Positions 36,669 through 50,300 of a DNA stretch of 64,000 bases are shown here, one piece after another. This DNA comes from Paragordius varius (lineage: Eukaryota; Nematomorpha). The position numbers and the translations under genes were made by a program. The notes beneath the pieces were generated by a model. It was given only the letters and a program-made list of their open reading frames with translations, was not told the origin of the DNA and ran no database searches. How positions within the stretch are numbered: the stretch's first letter is position 1; each line of letters begins with the position of its first letter. The stretch lies in the NCBI GenBank assembly GCA_964247055.1, contig OZ176054.1, forward strand, positions 10,788,001 to 10,852,000. Direction: 5' to 3'.

Positions 36669-38498
36669 TCAATATGTCTTCCCAATCACATCCTTAAGTA
36701 ATTCAATATTATTGTTGTTGCTAGTATATTCGGGTTGGTGTGGTGTCAGACTATTTTTGGGGACACATTCGTCCAAAACAAGATTGTCCGGTTCTTCCGG
36801 GTTATTGGCATTTGTTGTCGCGATAAAATTGTCGGCAAATGTGAGCAAAGTTGAGGCCGTACTTGATTTGACGGGGGAACCAGTTGTGGTATTATCATTT
36901 TTACCGTTATTTTTATTATTATGTAAAAAAGTTGAATTATCATTTTTGGCTGATAAAGCTTTATTTTTGTTCAAATAATTTCCATTGTTTGCATAATTCA
37001 AGGGTGGAGGATTTAGGGTTGAAGCTACAGTCGGATTCGCAGATTCTCGATATCGTGAACGAAGAGCGTTTGATTTTATCATGTAATTGACTTGCTGATG
37101 CATATCCTCGTAAACATCCGATACATTAAACATAACCTAAAACGTATTCATATAAAATCCTTTAAATTACTAAAGCAGTAAAGTCTGGTGTGCGTTAAAA
37201 TTAAAAAATGCATTAGAAAAATAATAGATCTAATGATAAATGAATTAAACTTTAAGTGATTTCCAAACACTCGAGATAACGGTATCAGGTTCAGGATCGT
37301 CTGCGTCTCCAGCCTGATCTTTGACCCCACAAGATTTTCCAGCCACAGGTGAACTAGGGGGCATAAGAGATGGCGGAAATGTGGACATACCCGAAAATGT
37401 GACGAGATTCTCATCGTTATAATTTGCAGAAGATATCATATCAGATTTTCCACCATTCTCAGTGCAATTATTTACCGTGGCAGATGTTAAATCGAGATTA
37501 GACACAGGGGATGGGGTCGTTTCTACACAATTGTAAATAGAGCCATCCTGTAAACTATTGTGATTTACAATGTAAGGTGTCACGGGAAAGCAAAAAAAAT
37601 GAGCAATGGCAGCAAACAACATTTCAATGCAGATGCAAAAATTCTGCAAACTCGATTGAAGTGATTGGGTATCATGTGTACTCCATGTATTGGCTTCAGT
37701 TAAAATTTTACTGTGCACCAAAAAAGCTATTAGCACACTTTGCCAAAAGGAGGCAAAAACGACGGCCTTAACACAAAAAAATTTGCCAAGCGGTTTCATT
37801 GGTCTAAGTTCTTGATACGTTGCCTTGTAAAACAAAATGAGGCAATACATTGCAAAAATTTGAGAAACGTTATTTATTAAAATTGTGTAAATCCAAGCAT
37901 AACGAAAAGAAAAGACGCCATCATGGTATACACCAAATGTTTCAGTCAAAAGGGCAACAATTGTCATTAATGGTCTTATTACAGTATATTGTAGAACACC
38001 TCGCTTGCAATTATGAACAAAGTGCCATCCTGATTTCCATCGTGGGAGCACAAGACTGGCTGGGAAAATATGAGAAACGGATCGCTTCTCCTCCAATGTC
38101 GCAATTAAGTCCAGACTGCATTTTAAATAATTTAATAAAAAGGTCATAAAATTATATATTACGTATGCCTCGTAACATTCTCTCAGAGTATCTAAATATA
38201 TGGCAGATTGGGGAAATCGTAAGGCGATCCATGCGTTAATCGTATAAATAGGAACCATCCATAATATTCGTATAATATATAATTGTAAAAATGGTTTTGT
38301 GTAAAAGATTAAATGTTGAAGGATTCCATAAAATGATATGGGTATTGCAAACAATATAGAAATTGTGGATATCAACCAAACTTTAGTTAATTTGGAAAGC
38401 TTTTTGTACATAACATCTTTGACAATCATATAAGAAGCGAAAATACATATTGTAAGCCATAAAGTTAGGATTATAAGCTTTAATAATATTGATTTCAT
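36669..38498 (-). CDS. TMEM184: TMEM184 family seven-helix membrane protein
   Basis: Two exons, 37251-38498 and 36669-37136, joined in phase 0 (LK|VMFNVSDV), give about 571 residues. The ATG at 38498 begins MKSILLKLIILTLWL; an upstream in-frame extension has no ATG. The family signature is clear: YIIRILWMVPIYTINAWIAL, RECYEAYVIYNF, LQYTVIRPLMTIVALL, KFFCVKAVVFASFWQSVLIA and QNFCICIEMLFAAIAHFFCF, all in order. Exon 2 starts with the MFNVSDVYEDMHQQ segment that in TMEM184 follows the last helix. The C-terminal 250 or so residues are disordered, Asn/Ser/Pro-rich and longer than in vertebrate members. The family belongs to the OST-alpha/TMEM184 clan of seven-helix membrane proteins; its role here is not known. 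Confidence 0.92.
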
Positions 38499-41400
38499 CG
38501 ATACCGTCAAAGCATTAAATACATATTGTAATTGTGTTCATAGATATAACATCTGTAGCTTAGACAATTTTTCAACAATTACTGAATATGTAAACAAGTA
38601 TAAGTTTTTTAAAATAAGTTTTTAATTGTAAAAATTTGACAGACAAATTTTGGTCCGATTTATAACGACTCATTTTTTAATAAACCACATTATCAGAGTA
38701 TTCAACTAAAAAAAATATGATATTGTATTAATTTTTTAAAATATACATTAATTCGATATTTAACACTATATGCTTTTTTTACTTTTCATTATTTACAGTG
38801 GCCACAAATAATTTTTTTAAATAACATGTAAGGCCAAAAATATCCATCAGAATATTCAAAAAAATATTACCAGAATTCATATATAAAAAAATGTAAACCG
38901 CAAATTTATCAAATAAAAATGTTAATTAAAACTATACATTTATATTATATAAAGTGTAATTATAGATTTTTAACGGTTTTTGGTAAAAAAGCACATAATT
39001 TGGAGGAAATTTTTTATTTTATTTAAAATATTGTAAATTGGTTTCAAAACATTTCGTATTCTCTGGTAAATTAATGAGGCCATGTCAATAAAAATTGCTT
39101 TAAACAAAAACATTTTGTAGAGCGATCAACGTATTCGAAATTGTTGAAGGGCTGACTAAATTTTTCCCTATTGATGGGTTTTTTATGCATATAACCACAT
39201 GTTAGGAGAGTTTAGCGCTTGTGAAAGAATTGCCGATGATATCAATCAATATGTCATTATTGATGCAAAATAATGTACAAAATCACTTTGCTACCTCTTC
39301 TGGCCCCGGTCGCTTTTTAACTAATGCAGCTATTATCATCTGTTGGCGATAGATAAGACGATTTCATGAGGTTTAAAAGTTGATTTTACAAAATACCGCT
39401 CCTGGCACAAGGATCTGTCTTTCTGCCAAACATTTATCAGATTTTGATGTTTACTTTGCTTTATATTCAGAAAATAATGCCAGTTATCGCATCCTTTTAT
39501 TTCAATGAAAAGATTTATTTAGAACCAGAATTCACAATTTGAAATTTTTATTTGCCGTTCATTTAAATTGTTAACGTGTTGACATGTTTCTCTCATTACT
39601 CGTAGCCATCATGCGATTGTTGTGATACTCTGCCAATGGTGGTTAATGTGCTACACCACAAATAACTCTTTCATCTGGTTATCTTTACAGTGGTAGGGTA
39701 CCAGGTCACATGTATTTATCGATGGAACATGGTGACTATTTCTTTAAAACGCTAACATAATATTCTTTTTCTTCTGATGGCAAGGCGTACAGGTAAGGTT
39801 TTTTTCAGGCAATAAATCAGATAATTAATGAATGATAAAGGCCCTAGTTTTCGCGGACACATACTATGGTTTGTAATTTAATAATGGAGTCTTCAAATTA
39901 ATATATTATAATATATAAAACAATATCTATAAAGTTTATTTGGCCCTGAAAGTCTCAATTTTTGGACCATGGGCTAGTTTTTAAAATAAACGGAACTATC
40001 CAAGATTGCCAGGCTAATTACTTTTAAGAGTAACCGTTGCTATAAATTTAAATTGGCAAATATTGTTGCGTATTTTATGGTTATGTCATATTTATGCAAA
40101 ATGGTAAAGTTCAATAAAATCCGATGATGGTGAAGTCTATTACCTTAGAATATTTAAAGATTTGTTAACTTAAAATTTATCTGTACAAGCTGACATAAAG
40201 TGTATTTATATTATAAATAGCATAAAATACGCTTCGGCAATCGCCAAAATGTAAATTTTAAAAGCAAATTATGCAATTTTTCGAAATTACTCACAACTTT
40301 AAATTTTTCATAAAAAATATCTCCAAAGATTTTTGATGACACAAAATTTTTGGTTTGATATTTACCAAAAAAGTGCTAAAAATGTTGTGTGCTAATTTTG
40401 TTGTTATCGATATTACCTCGTACCCCAAAAAATAATTTAATCACTTTTTACCAAAAGTAGATACATTTGGGTATCAGATTATATTTTTTTATTAGGATAC
40501 ATTTTGTGACTTTTGATTTTTGAATGTGTGCACTATCCATACAGAAGTCACTGTCACTTATCGAAATATTTTTCAGATTAATGTCTACAAATAAATTTTA
40601 TAACATAACATAATCCATCTTTCATATTTTACAACAATCATATTTTTTACCATTATAAACTCTCAACTCCTTTTTATTCCCCTTTACAAGTTAGTGGATT
40701 TTTTAATTATTGAATATTCTAGTTCAAAAATACTCATTATTAGGTGTGAGTTTTTGACCGTTCCTAATAATATAATTAATGCACTCATTCATGGTTATAA
40801 ACAGTCATGACTAATATCTATTGTGATTATACTCAAATCTGTGGTTAACCGTTAAAATTAGTTTTAATATTAAAAATCATAAAATTTTTTAAAAAAATTT
40901 AAATTTTTTTTCAGCAAAATTTAGTATTATACATTTCGTTGCAATTTTAATCACTGAGACAGTGTTTAAAGAGTGTAAACTAATTTTATCCCTTATGAAG
41001 AACTCTTACCCATTAAGACACCATAATTACCGCTAAATATATGATAATTTTACATAAAAAGGTGATTTTGGTTTGGGGGAATGTCTACACAATGTTCAAT
41101 GTAAATTGATGGATTTCTGATATTTATGCCAAAAATCTTAATTAACTAAATTGATAGCCATTTCATTTTTTTAATTTTATAATATGATTATATATACAGA
41201 TTAAAAAATCAAACAAATGAATTAATCATTTTATTGAAACCATTCATCATAATTCTGATATAACAGTTAATCGATTGATAAATCAATTAACTAAAATCAA
41301 GTTTAGTGACATTTATAATAAAATACATTTCCAGCTAAATAATTTTTTTTATATTTCTTATTAATGTTTCCTAACTTATGATCTTTAAAGTTCCCATCTG

Positions 41401-41960
41401 ATATAAATAACAATAGGCACTAAAGTTTCTATAAAAAATCTGCCAAGAGGATATTGAAATAAACTAATCCATCTTTATGATTTTTTAGATATTTTACCGA
41501 TGTATACACTAAGAATACTTTAGTATGGTTTACTTAATTTATTGAGTCATGCGATTTATTTAAAGTGGTAGTTTAAATGTGAAACTGTATATATTTCGGT
41601 ACATTTTTTAGCAAAGATTTCATTCTTCTTATTCGAACATTCTCATTAACTTTTTTATCTAAGAAAGGTTTTTTAAATAATACTTTAAAAAATTCTAATT
41701 ATATATATTAAAAATTGTTTAGCCATTTTGAGGAAACTACTAATTATTGTTTTTAGAGAATGATAACTTCATTTATCAGGTTAATAGTATCATATAAATA
41801 TTAAATCTTTATAAAAAGATTATTTGTTGTTATACGACCATTTACAAACAATACGACGCTGACTTATATGCAATAAATACAATGCTGTTTTTAACTTTTT
41901 TGGCGTTTAATACTAAAATAGAAATTTATTGATAGATACCTGAAAATTTTTTAGGCCGTA
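38499..41960. other. Intergenic stretch with an old coding relic
   Basis: Mostly featureless A/T. The part at about 39180-39790 is richer in G+C and carries short protein-like snippets in several frames (for example SGPGRFLTNAAIIICWR and SAKHLSDFDVYFALYSENN), interrupted by stops. It looks like an eroded transposase gene or pseudogene that I cannot assign. Confidence 0.35.
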
Positions 41961-42410
41961 ATGAACTGGCAAACTACTGGATACTCAACTTATCCACCAA
42001 ACTATAATTGGGTGAATTATCCAAATACTCCAGTGAATCAAATGCAACACAATTATTTAGCACAGCAAGGACAACCCATGTTCAATACTAATGCTCCAAA
42101 TATTTCATCTGGTATCCCACCCAATGTCGCCGCCCCAAATCTATATTATTACACAAACAATCCATACAATCAAAACGTGATACCGTCAATAACAACTCAA
42201 CCAGCATGCAACAATTATATAACGACACCCGTCAATTATTCTGACGCCAGCAATCAACTGAGATTAAGTATAAATGCAGCGGAAACAGCTGTGTTAGAGG
42301 CCTGCAAAGCACGGAAAGATTTTCCTTTCCTGTCACAAAGCACTTTATTCAACATGTGCATCGATATCTATGAAAATATGGTTAAAAACTCGATACCAAA
42401 TGTGTTTTAA
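41961..42410 (+). CDS. Small Asn/Gln/Pro/Tyr-rich protein, function unknown
   Basis: A 149-residue frame with ATG at 41961, six bases after a TTTTTTAG acceptor, so it may be the terminal coding exon of a gene with a 5' UTR or coding exon upstream. Residues 1-95 are low-complexity and rich in Asn, Pro, Tyr and Gln (NYPNTPVNQMQ, NNPYNQNV), as in prion-like or RNA-granule proteins. Residues 96-149 look helical and ordered (LRLSINAAETAVLEACKARK, FLSQSTLFNMCIDIYENMV). I do not recognise the helical domain. The stop TAA (42408-42410) overlaps a minus-strand stop. Confidence 0.55.
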   Translation: MNWQTTGYSTYPPNYNWVNYPNTPVNQMQHNYLAQQGQPMFNTNAPNISSGIPPNVAAPNLYYYTNNPYNQNVIPSITTQPACNNYITTPVNYSDASNQLRLSINAAETAVLEACKARKDFPFLSQSTLFNMCIDIYENMVKNSIPNVF

Positions 42411-42464
42411 ATATACGTCATTTCTTCATCCTCACCATCATGTGATATAATTTCGTTATTTTCG
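42407..42464 (-). CDS. Possible short terminal exon on the minus strand
   Basis: Read on the minus strand after a pyrimidine tract and AAAG, the frame KSFNKVENNEIISHDGEDEE then MTYI-stop has a protein-like acidic composition. It could be the last exon of the coiled-coil gene to its right, but its phase (0) does not fit the phase-1 end of that gene's exon at 44209, so an exon would have to be missing. Chance is a real alternative. Confidence 0.25.
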
Positions 42465-42570
42465 ACTTTATTAAATGATTTCTTTAAAAAACAATATGTT
42501 ATAGTATCAGCAATTTACAACACCATTATAATAATCTAAACTATTCAAGTAATTTTAGACATGTAATATA

Positions 42571-42745
42571 CAGTGTGCATTTTAATGGTTGCTTGTTTCA
42601 CATTATAGTTAGGCAATTTGCAACACAGGAGTTTATAAAAAGAAAGGAACTAAATGTATATTCATTTTGTTGTTTTTTCCTTACATTAATGTGTTGCAAA
42701 TAGCCCAATTATAGTGTGAAATAAGCAAACATTAAAAGCATACTG
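42571..42745. mobile_element. TA-flanked palindromic MITE (Tc1/mariner type)
   Basis: 175 bp beginning CAGTGTGCATTTTAATGG and ending CATTAAAAGCATACTG between TA dinucleotides (42569-42570, 42746-42747). Inner inverted motifs include TTGCTTGTTTCACATTATAG and GGCAATTTGCAACAC. The same terminal sequence reappears at the ends of the long inverted repeat 45560-46471. Confidence 0.8.
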
Positions 42746-42747
42746 TA

Positions 42748-43387
42748 ATACAGCTTTGTAAATTCACTATAATTCCGAAACTTATCAAGGCAAAGATTAT
42801 ATGTTAACTAAAGTAAGGTTTACATTAAGGTGGTCTAACACGCTTTTTTAGGTATAAAATGTGCTCGGAAAATGTTAAAAAATAAAAAATTGGATATCAA
42901 TAAAAAGTTAACGCATATCATCCGAAATTGGGCTAAAAAAATAAAAAATACAAACAAAGATTGTTGTATTAAACACAACTGGTTTAAATGTAACTGCTCA
43001 AAATAATATTAGTGACAACCCGTTGAGCTGTGTAATAAGCTCAATATCCAAACTCTGAAGAAAAAGTAAAGTAAAACACTATAAAATAGTATGGTAAACT
43101 CGATTGCTGTATTTCGTAAACAACTAAATTATTTTATGTTAACAAAAATCCATGCATATTTAATAATAAAACGGAAAAACCACGATTGCACAGGTCAAAT
43201 TTTTATTACGTATAAATGGTTGAAATCAAATATGAATATAAATTTGAAAATGCTATACAATCAAATTAAAAATCGCATTTATTATTATTATAAATACTTA
43301 AGGAATACTAAGGTAATAAAGTTACAATGGCGGTATTAATATTCACAAAATTTTACAAAACACTTTTGTATATAAATATGGGCACGC

Positions 43388-43422
<35 letters not shown>

Positions 43423-43811
43423 TACAATTTTGGGATTTTATATTAATTTGTTGTATTAAATAACTTTATATTGACATAACCGGTTAACTTTATATAATAG
43501 ACTATTTCAATATACATCCAAAATATATTATGGTTTTATATTATATATAGCTTTTAGAGATAATATTGTCATTTAAAACTATTTAGATATTATAATATAT
43601 CTGATAAGTTGATAAGTTATATATGAATAAACGTGAGAAAAAAAAATCAAAGAAAGAGATCAAGGATTGCGATTGAATAGTAGTTTTGGGATTAAATGTA
43701 TGTTACATTGAATATATTATATCAATGTCAGATGACTTGCGTAAAGATAGATGAAAATGCATTGTTGTTTCTCCAAATATGTTAAAATATTATATGATGT
43801 TTCTATGCATA
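42748..43811. other. Non-coding stretch with a (TA)n tract
   Basis: It contains a TA microsatellite at about 43393-43422. The 82-residue plus-strand frame at 43091-43339 is Lys/Tyr/Ile-rich and has no support. Confidence 0.35.
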
Positions 43812-44067
43812 CCATTTACAATTCAAAAATAACCCTAAAAATAAATTATGTGTTTTTGGGCATTAACATAACTAACTCATCATTAATGTGAAATATATCT
43901 TTATGATGGCTTTTAGTTTATTATTTTTCCTGTTATATTTAAATTTTAAACAAAATTTGATTTTTCAAAAAATATAAATAAAAATAGGTAAATTTTAATC
44001 TTACAAAAACACAAAATTTAGTTTAGGGTGAATATGAATTTTACAAGGGTGAGTTTAAAGTGTGATC
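43812..44067 (+). mobile_element. TA-type MITE, family B copy d
   Basis: Left CCATTTACAATTCAAAAATA, internal AAATAAATTATGTGTTTTTG and ATATCTTTATG(AT)GGC, right GGTGAATATGAATTTTACAA with degenerate terminus. Confidence 0.65.
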
Positions 44068-44208
44068 GTTTCATAAGCATAATATACCCATATGAAATCC
44101 GCTTTGCCAGAAGCAGGCTCAAACATCTATAAAAATGTTAAAAATAAATATATTTACAAGTGATAGATTATAAATATTTTGGATATGAAATATTAATCAA
44201 AATTATAC

Positions 44209-46479
44209 CATCCAAAGAAATAATAAAAGAATTAGTTTTATTCTCCCTTTCGAATTCTCGGATACGAAACGTCAAATGTTCATTATCTTGTTGCAATAAA
44301 TCTAAACGGCGTTTCATGAGATCCATTTCTTCCAGCTATGAAAAAAAGAATGTTTTATTTATTACTAAAAGAGCGCGGTTTAAATCACTCTTAACCCGTA
44401 ATGTTAAAAAACGAATAATTAAAGGTAAACCATTTGCGCTACAAATAGTACTCTTTCTAGTTTCTTTTTTAAAATATTCGATTTATAAAAGGCTCAAATT
44501 CATCGAATAATTAGGTTTAAATACTGTTAGATGGTTTAAATCTATAATCGCTTTTTGGCTAATTTATGGGAACGCTGTAAATTTAAATAATTTATTGTAG
44601 GCAGGGGAAGGGGGGCTGTGTGCAATAAAACGTATCATATACATACAATTAAATAATTTCACCATAATATAATATAACTATGGTTTTGTTTAACGAAAAA
44701 AAACATTTAATACATTGTTTCGAACATGTTATTTATATTGTGTTTTTGGATTTTACATCGTGAAAGCTATTTACTAATGTATAATATTTATATTATATTA
44801 TAACATATAATTTCTAAACTAAGCTCCCGAAACTCTTATTACCTTTTGGGTCAATATTTCAACTTGGGTATTTAGGGAACGAATCTCAGAGTTTTTACAT
44901 TGGATTAAATCATTCAGATTGATAAACTCTGTCTCCAGTTCCATTTCCTGAATGTATATAAATGAAAATTTATAAAATTAATTATAATTGTGCATTATTA
45001 AACTTATTTTTTTTCTTAAACCCCTATTTTCTTTTTTATAGTCTGCTTTTTAGATAAAGTGAGAAGCCATACTTTTTTAAACTTGAATTTTTCAAGTATA
45101 ACTTATTAAATTGCAAAACATGAAGTAAAAATGTAAATTGAAAATATTAATCAATTATATATTTTATATTTGCAATAAAATGATAATAACAGCATAATTG
45201 CCTTTTACAGTCGTAATTAAAAGATATTTTCGAAAAAGAATTAATTTTTATTGGAACCATTTATTTAGATAAGAGATGTTAGATTTTTTAAACATATGTG
45301 TTCAACGAATAGTAAATTAAAATATAAAATAGTAAGTGATACTACAAAAAATATGATTATCTTTAAAGTAATTATTTAAGAAAACCATAATTATTAAAAT
45401 AAAATTGATGTTACAATTATTGTAATTACCTTTTTAACCAATATATCATTCTTCATCTTGTAGGTTAATACTTGTGCCCGTAAATCGTTACATGTGTTAA
45501 TCGCCTCATTTTTTTCTGTATAAAAAATAATGTTACTTCAATGAAAGCTTTTCATATTACAGAATGCATTTAGGCCAATTGTAACAATATTGTATTTCAA
45601 AAAACAAAATGTTGAATAAAAATTATTTCTATTTCAATTATAATTCAGCTAAAATTATATGAATTTATTGGGTGAATTTTGGATTACTACTAGTAATCTT
45701 TGTCAAACCTAAAAAATAAAATTAAAATATAAACTAAGAATTAAAGTATAAAGTAAAAATATTTAATGAGATATGAAACTAAAAAAACATGTGTGTAATG
45801 TTATTAAGAAAAAAATTTGTAATGTTATTTATACTGTTGAGATCTTTCTTTCTGTTCATTATATTTTCTTCTTTTATATAAAAACTTTCTTTCATGACAA
45901 CTTCGGTATCCCAGTTTATTTTATGTTTGCGTTTAACGGCATGATATGCCAAAGCCGAATCATTTGTTTTATTCTTGTTAACTGCCGTTTTATGTTCTTT
46001 TATCCGAACATCTAGTCCTCTTTTTGTTTGTCCTATGTATACACTGTGGCAGTCTTGAAATTTAACATACAGTTAACATAAACAAATGATTCGGCTTTGG
46101 CATATCATGCCTTTAACTGTAAACATAAAATAAACTGGGATGCCGAAGTTGTCATTAAAGGAAAGTTTTTATATAAACTAAGAAAAAAATATAATGAACA
46201 GAAAAAATCTCAACAATATAATTATCTTTACAAACTTTTTTCTTTTTTAGTTTTATATCTCATTAAATAATTTTACTTTACATTAGTTAATTAATATTTT
46301 TTACGTTTGACAAAGTTTACTAGTAGTAATCGAAAATTCACCCAATAAAATATAATTTTAACTGAATTATACTTGCAAAAGATATATTTGATTCAACATT
46401 TTGTTGTTTTTTTCGATACACTATTATAATTGCCCTTAGTTTGAAAAAAGCAACCATCAAAATGCATATTGCAAATGAT

Positions 46480-46527
<48 letters not shown>

Positions 46528-47271
46528 CAATTGTTAGTTTTCGATAATATGTAAAACATTTATAAACCGACTATGCCTCCTTGTAAAAAAACGCAACTAA
46601 TAAAAATATACCCAAAGTAATTAAAAATTTACATTAAATTGATTTTTTAAAAATATAGGGGTGAGACAATAAGTTGTGTATTAAATTTTAATAGGTGCGC
46701 CTAATTATAACTAATTATATGCTTCAAAAATTGTTTATGATTACCAAAATTTATTTTTCTAATGCAAACCAAACGGGCCCAGCTTTTTACGGATAATAAT
46801 GTTAAATAAAAATATAAATTATTTCCATGATGTAACTTTGTATCCATTAAATATTGTTCAAAAAAATTATCTGTTTAATTTCATGGCGAATATGAGGATA
46901 TAAGATAGATAATAAAAATCCCCCGTTTTCAGGCAATTTTTTGTTTGAAATGATATTATTAATATCATACCGTTTGCGATTAATTCGTTCAAGCGTTCTG
47001 ATTCTGAAATTTGATTTTGAAGTGAAGTAGTTTCTGCTTTATATGTATCATTATTGAGTTCTTCAAACTAAATATATGTGGATATATATATATATATTAA
47101 TCAGGGTTTAGAACCGGCTCAAAAAAAGTGAAACCGGAACCGCGTTGGTTCTTAAGAATTTAAAAATAAAACAGGGCGGTTCCTGAAATTTCGGAATCGA
47201 AGTGGTTGGTGAAGTTATCCTAAAGGAACCGGTTCTTATTAAAATCCCAGGAACAGGGTTCCGGTTCCAAG

Positions 47272-47305
<34 letters not shown>

Positions 47306-50300
47306 AAGGCAAACAAGGAAAAATGATATTTAAAAAAAACAAAAAAAAGGATTATAAAATAAAAAAATTTTATTTGTGTGAGTTTATTTATTTTGATTAG
47401 ATATCATTCATTTTCTCAAAACTACATATAATTAAAATAAAATAAAAAATTATTCGCAATTTCAATTGCATTGTGGCTGAGCAGATGAAGCAGCAAAAAT
47501 TTTGAAAGTGCCTCATTTCAAATTTTCGTGAAACAATAAAATGTTTCAAAAACCTTCTTTAATAAATATATCATAATGAAATTTTAAACAAAATTGTTAT
47601 ACATTTGCCCACACCAATATATTTTCCAATAATCAATTAATAACCCGCCTAACAAAATTCTAGCCAGTTAATACCGCAAATATATTTTTTAACGAAACAA
47701 AAATTAAGAAATAAACCAAAAATTCGCTAAACAATAACCGGTAAGCACCAAACTAAGTTTCAATGCAAACAAAAAAATTGGTTTAATATTAATTTCTTTC
47801 TTCCATTATGTAAAGTGCCAGTCTACAAATTTACACTTTAAAGCAGCACGCCGCAGAGACTTTATGTGCGGGGCGGAAAAATTTTGGAATTGTTATAATT
47901 TGCAAAATATGCATACGAAATCTTGATAAAATTAATATTTCTTAAAAATAGGCGATTTAATTGGCAAAAAGTATAAAAAATTGCTATACTGTATTTGTAT
48001 TTAACAGTCATATGTTTAATTTCTAATAAAATATCGTCTAAAATATGTGGCGCGCCCGATGTTTTGACCCTAAACGCTTCTTACTATTTATTCAAAAAAA
48101 AGTTATTAAATGATTTTGATATTATTAAATGCTAAAAAACTAATCTAATAAAATTATGTTTACAGTTTATTCTCATCACACTTAACAAAATCCGATTAGG
48201 TCAAATGTAAAAAACGAAAACTTATTTTGTTCAAAAATACCATAAATTATGAATAAGGCAAAAAATGGGCTTTCATACAATAAGTATGTCTTAATTTTAA
48301 ATTTAATTCAAAGTTAATAAATACAAATTTAGATAACATTTATATAATATATAGATGCCTTTTACAAACATAAAGACAATTTCGAAATTTTAATCTTACA
48401 GTATCAAAAAAAAATGATATAACATACCTGACATCGTAAATTAGTTTCAACATTTTGCGACAACTTGAGTTGATTATGTAACCAATTGTTTTGATGCGTT
48501 AATTCTGTGATAATATTTTTGCTTGTAGTATTCTAAGCATATAAAAAATAGATATATATAAATTATATGATGTGAAACTTCATTTATGATTTATAAATTG
48601 TTAAAAATAATTATTTTTTTAAATTATTATATTACAATGGCTTCTAATTCAGCGCATTTTTCAGTGAACAAGGATGTACGATTTTGCAGAATACGTTTAA
48701 CATGTTCAAATTTTATGACTGTTTTGCGGTATTGTTCTTCAATATCTATTAATATTATCATTATAGGATATTAGAAAAAAGTTATAAAAATGTCCAAGTA
48801 ATCAAGTCTAAATAAAAATGAATTTATACTAGTAAATTACACAGTAAGAATTCATATTATATTATAGAACGTAAATATTTATATATACAAATATATTTTG
48901 ACTAAAAGAAAACCACCATAATCCTTTATAAAATATTTATTTAATTAAAATAGTAAAATATATGTAATTAATTATACCAATTTACATTACTATTTCATAA
49001 CTTACTTTAAAACATGAGTTATAACATTTAAAATACTCAAGATATAAAGAGTATGGATGGTTGCATATATTTAGAAAAAAAATATTTGTCTTTACATTAG
49101 CACGTTTTGACCGTATAATTTCAAATTTTACTGTAATACAGTGGGATAGTATATAAATAAAATATTCTGTGCACATACCAATCAACATTGATTCATCATT
49201 AAAATTATGCAGTTATTAATTGATCATTTTCAACTTAATTCTAAAAACATTTAATCGATAAAAATGTACAATGATATAATGTTATATATCAGAATTTAAG
49301 CCTTTATTAAATAAATCACATATAATAAAAATAATTTTACAAAAAGATGTCACCAAGTCAATTGGCACGCTTTTAAATTTTAAATTTCATGGCACCAACA
49401 AACTGCTCCGTTAATAACACAAATATAGAATAGAATAAAGATTAAATAATATAACATTCCCGTATTGTTGTTATTATCATTTAAAAAAGAGTGTCGAGTC
49501 ACTCTAAACCCAATAAGGTGAAACATTCAAATAATACAAAAGCCTTGAGAAATTAAATACATATATGGTAATAGCAAAATACGGGAAACATTGAAAAACA
49601 AAACATGTTAAATACCAACTATAAATGTCATTCATGGGACTCAGAAATTTAAAAGATTTGAAATTTTTTCTAGCTATAGCAAGATGACACGGAACAACAT
49701 TGTTTTAAAAATAATGTGTTCTTGCAAAGTTATAACATATCATTCATTCATTACATTAAAATAAATTATATGTTTTACCATATCTAAACAACTTGAAAAA
49801 CTTATAAAATTCTTTAGCCCTAAAATGAATTCCAAATTGACATGGTATAAAAGGCACAAGCACTAATTTAAAATAAAAAAAGCTATTTCTTTAATAAACA
49901 TGAAACTAAAAATCCCGAATCAATGTCACAATAATTTGAAAACCGAGATTTCATAAAACGATAAAAACCCATTTACAATACACAGTTATTACCATTTAGA
50001 GTAAAAATTGAAGTTTTACGGATAAAACGTAAAAATATAAATGCAAATATTTTTTTCTATAAGCAAAACCATACTCTTTAAATAAAACGGTCATTTTTCT
50101 TATATAAGCTATTTAGTTACAACAATTACAAAATAGAGAATTGATTGTGTTAATAATAAATATATATATCTCTATTTCACACTTTGCCATACAAAACAAT
50201 GATAGTTATATTGAAATAAATTAAAATTTTAAAAGTATAGGTTATCTTTTAGTTTGTCTTTACGTTTTATCCGTATAATTTCAGTCAGTTTTTACTGTAA

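Noticed and set aside
43091-43339. 82-residue Lys/Tyr-rich frame
   Set aside because: AT-driven composition, no splice partner, no family resemblance.
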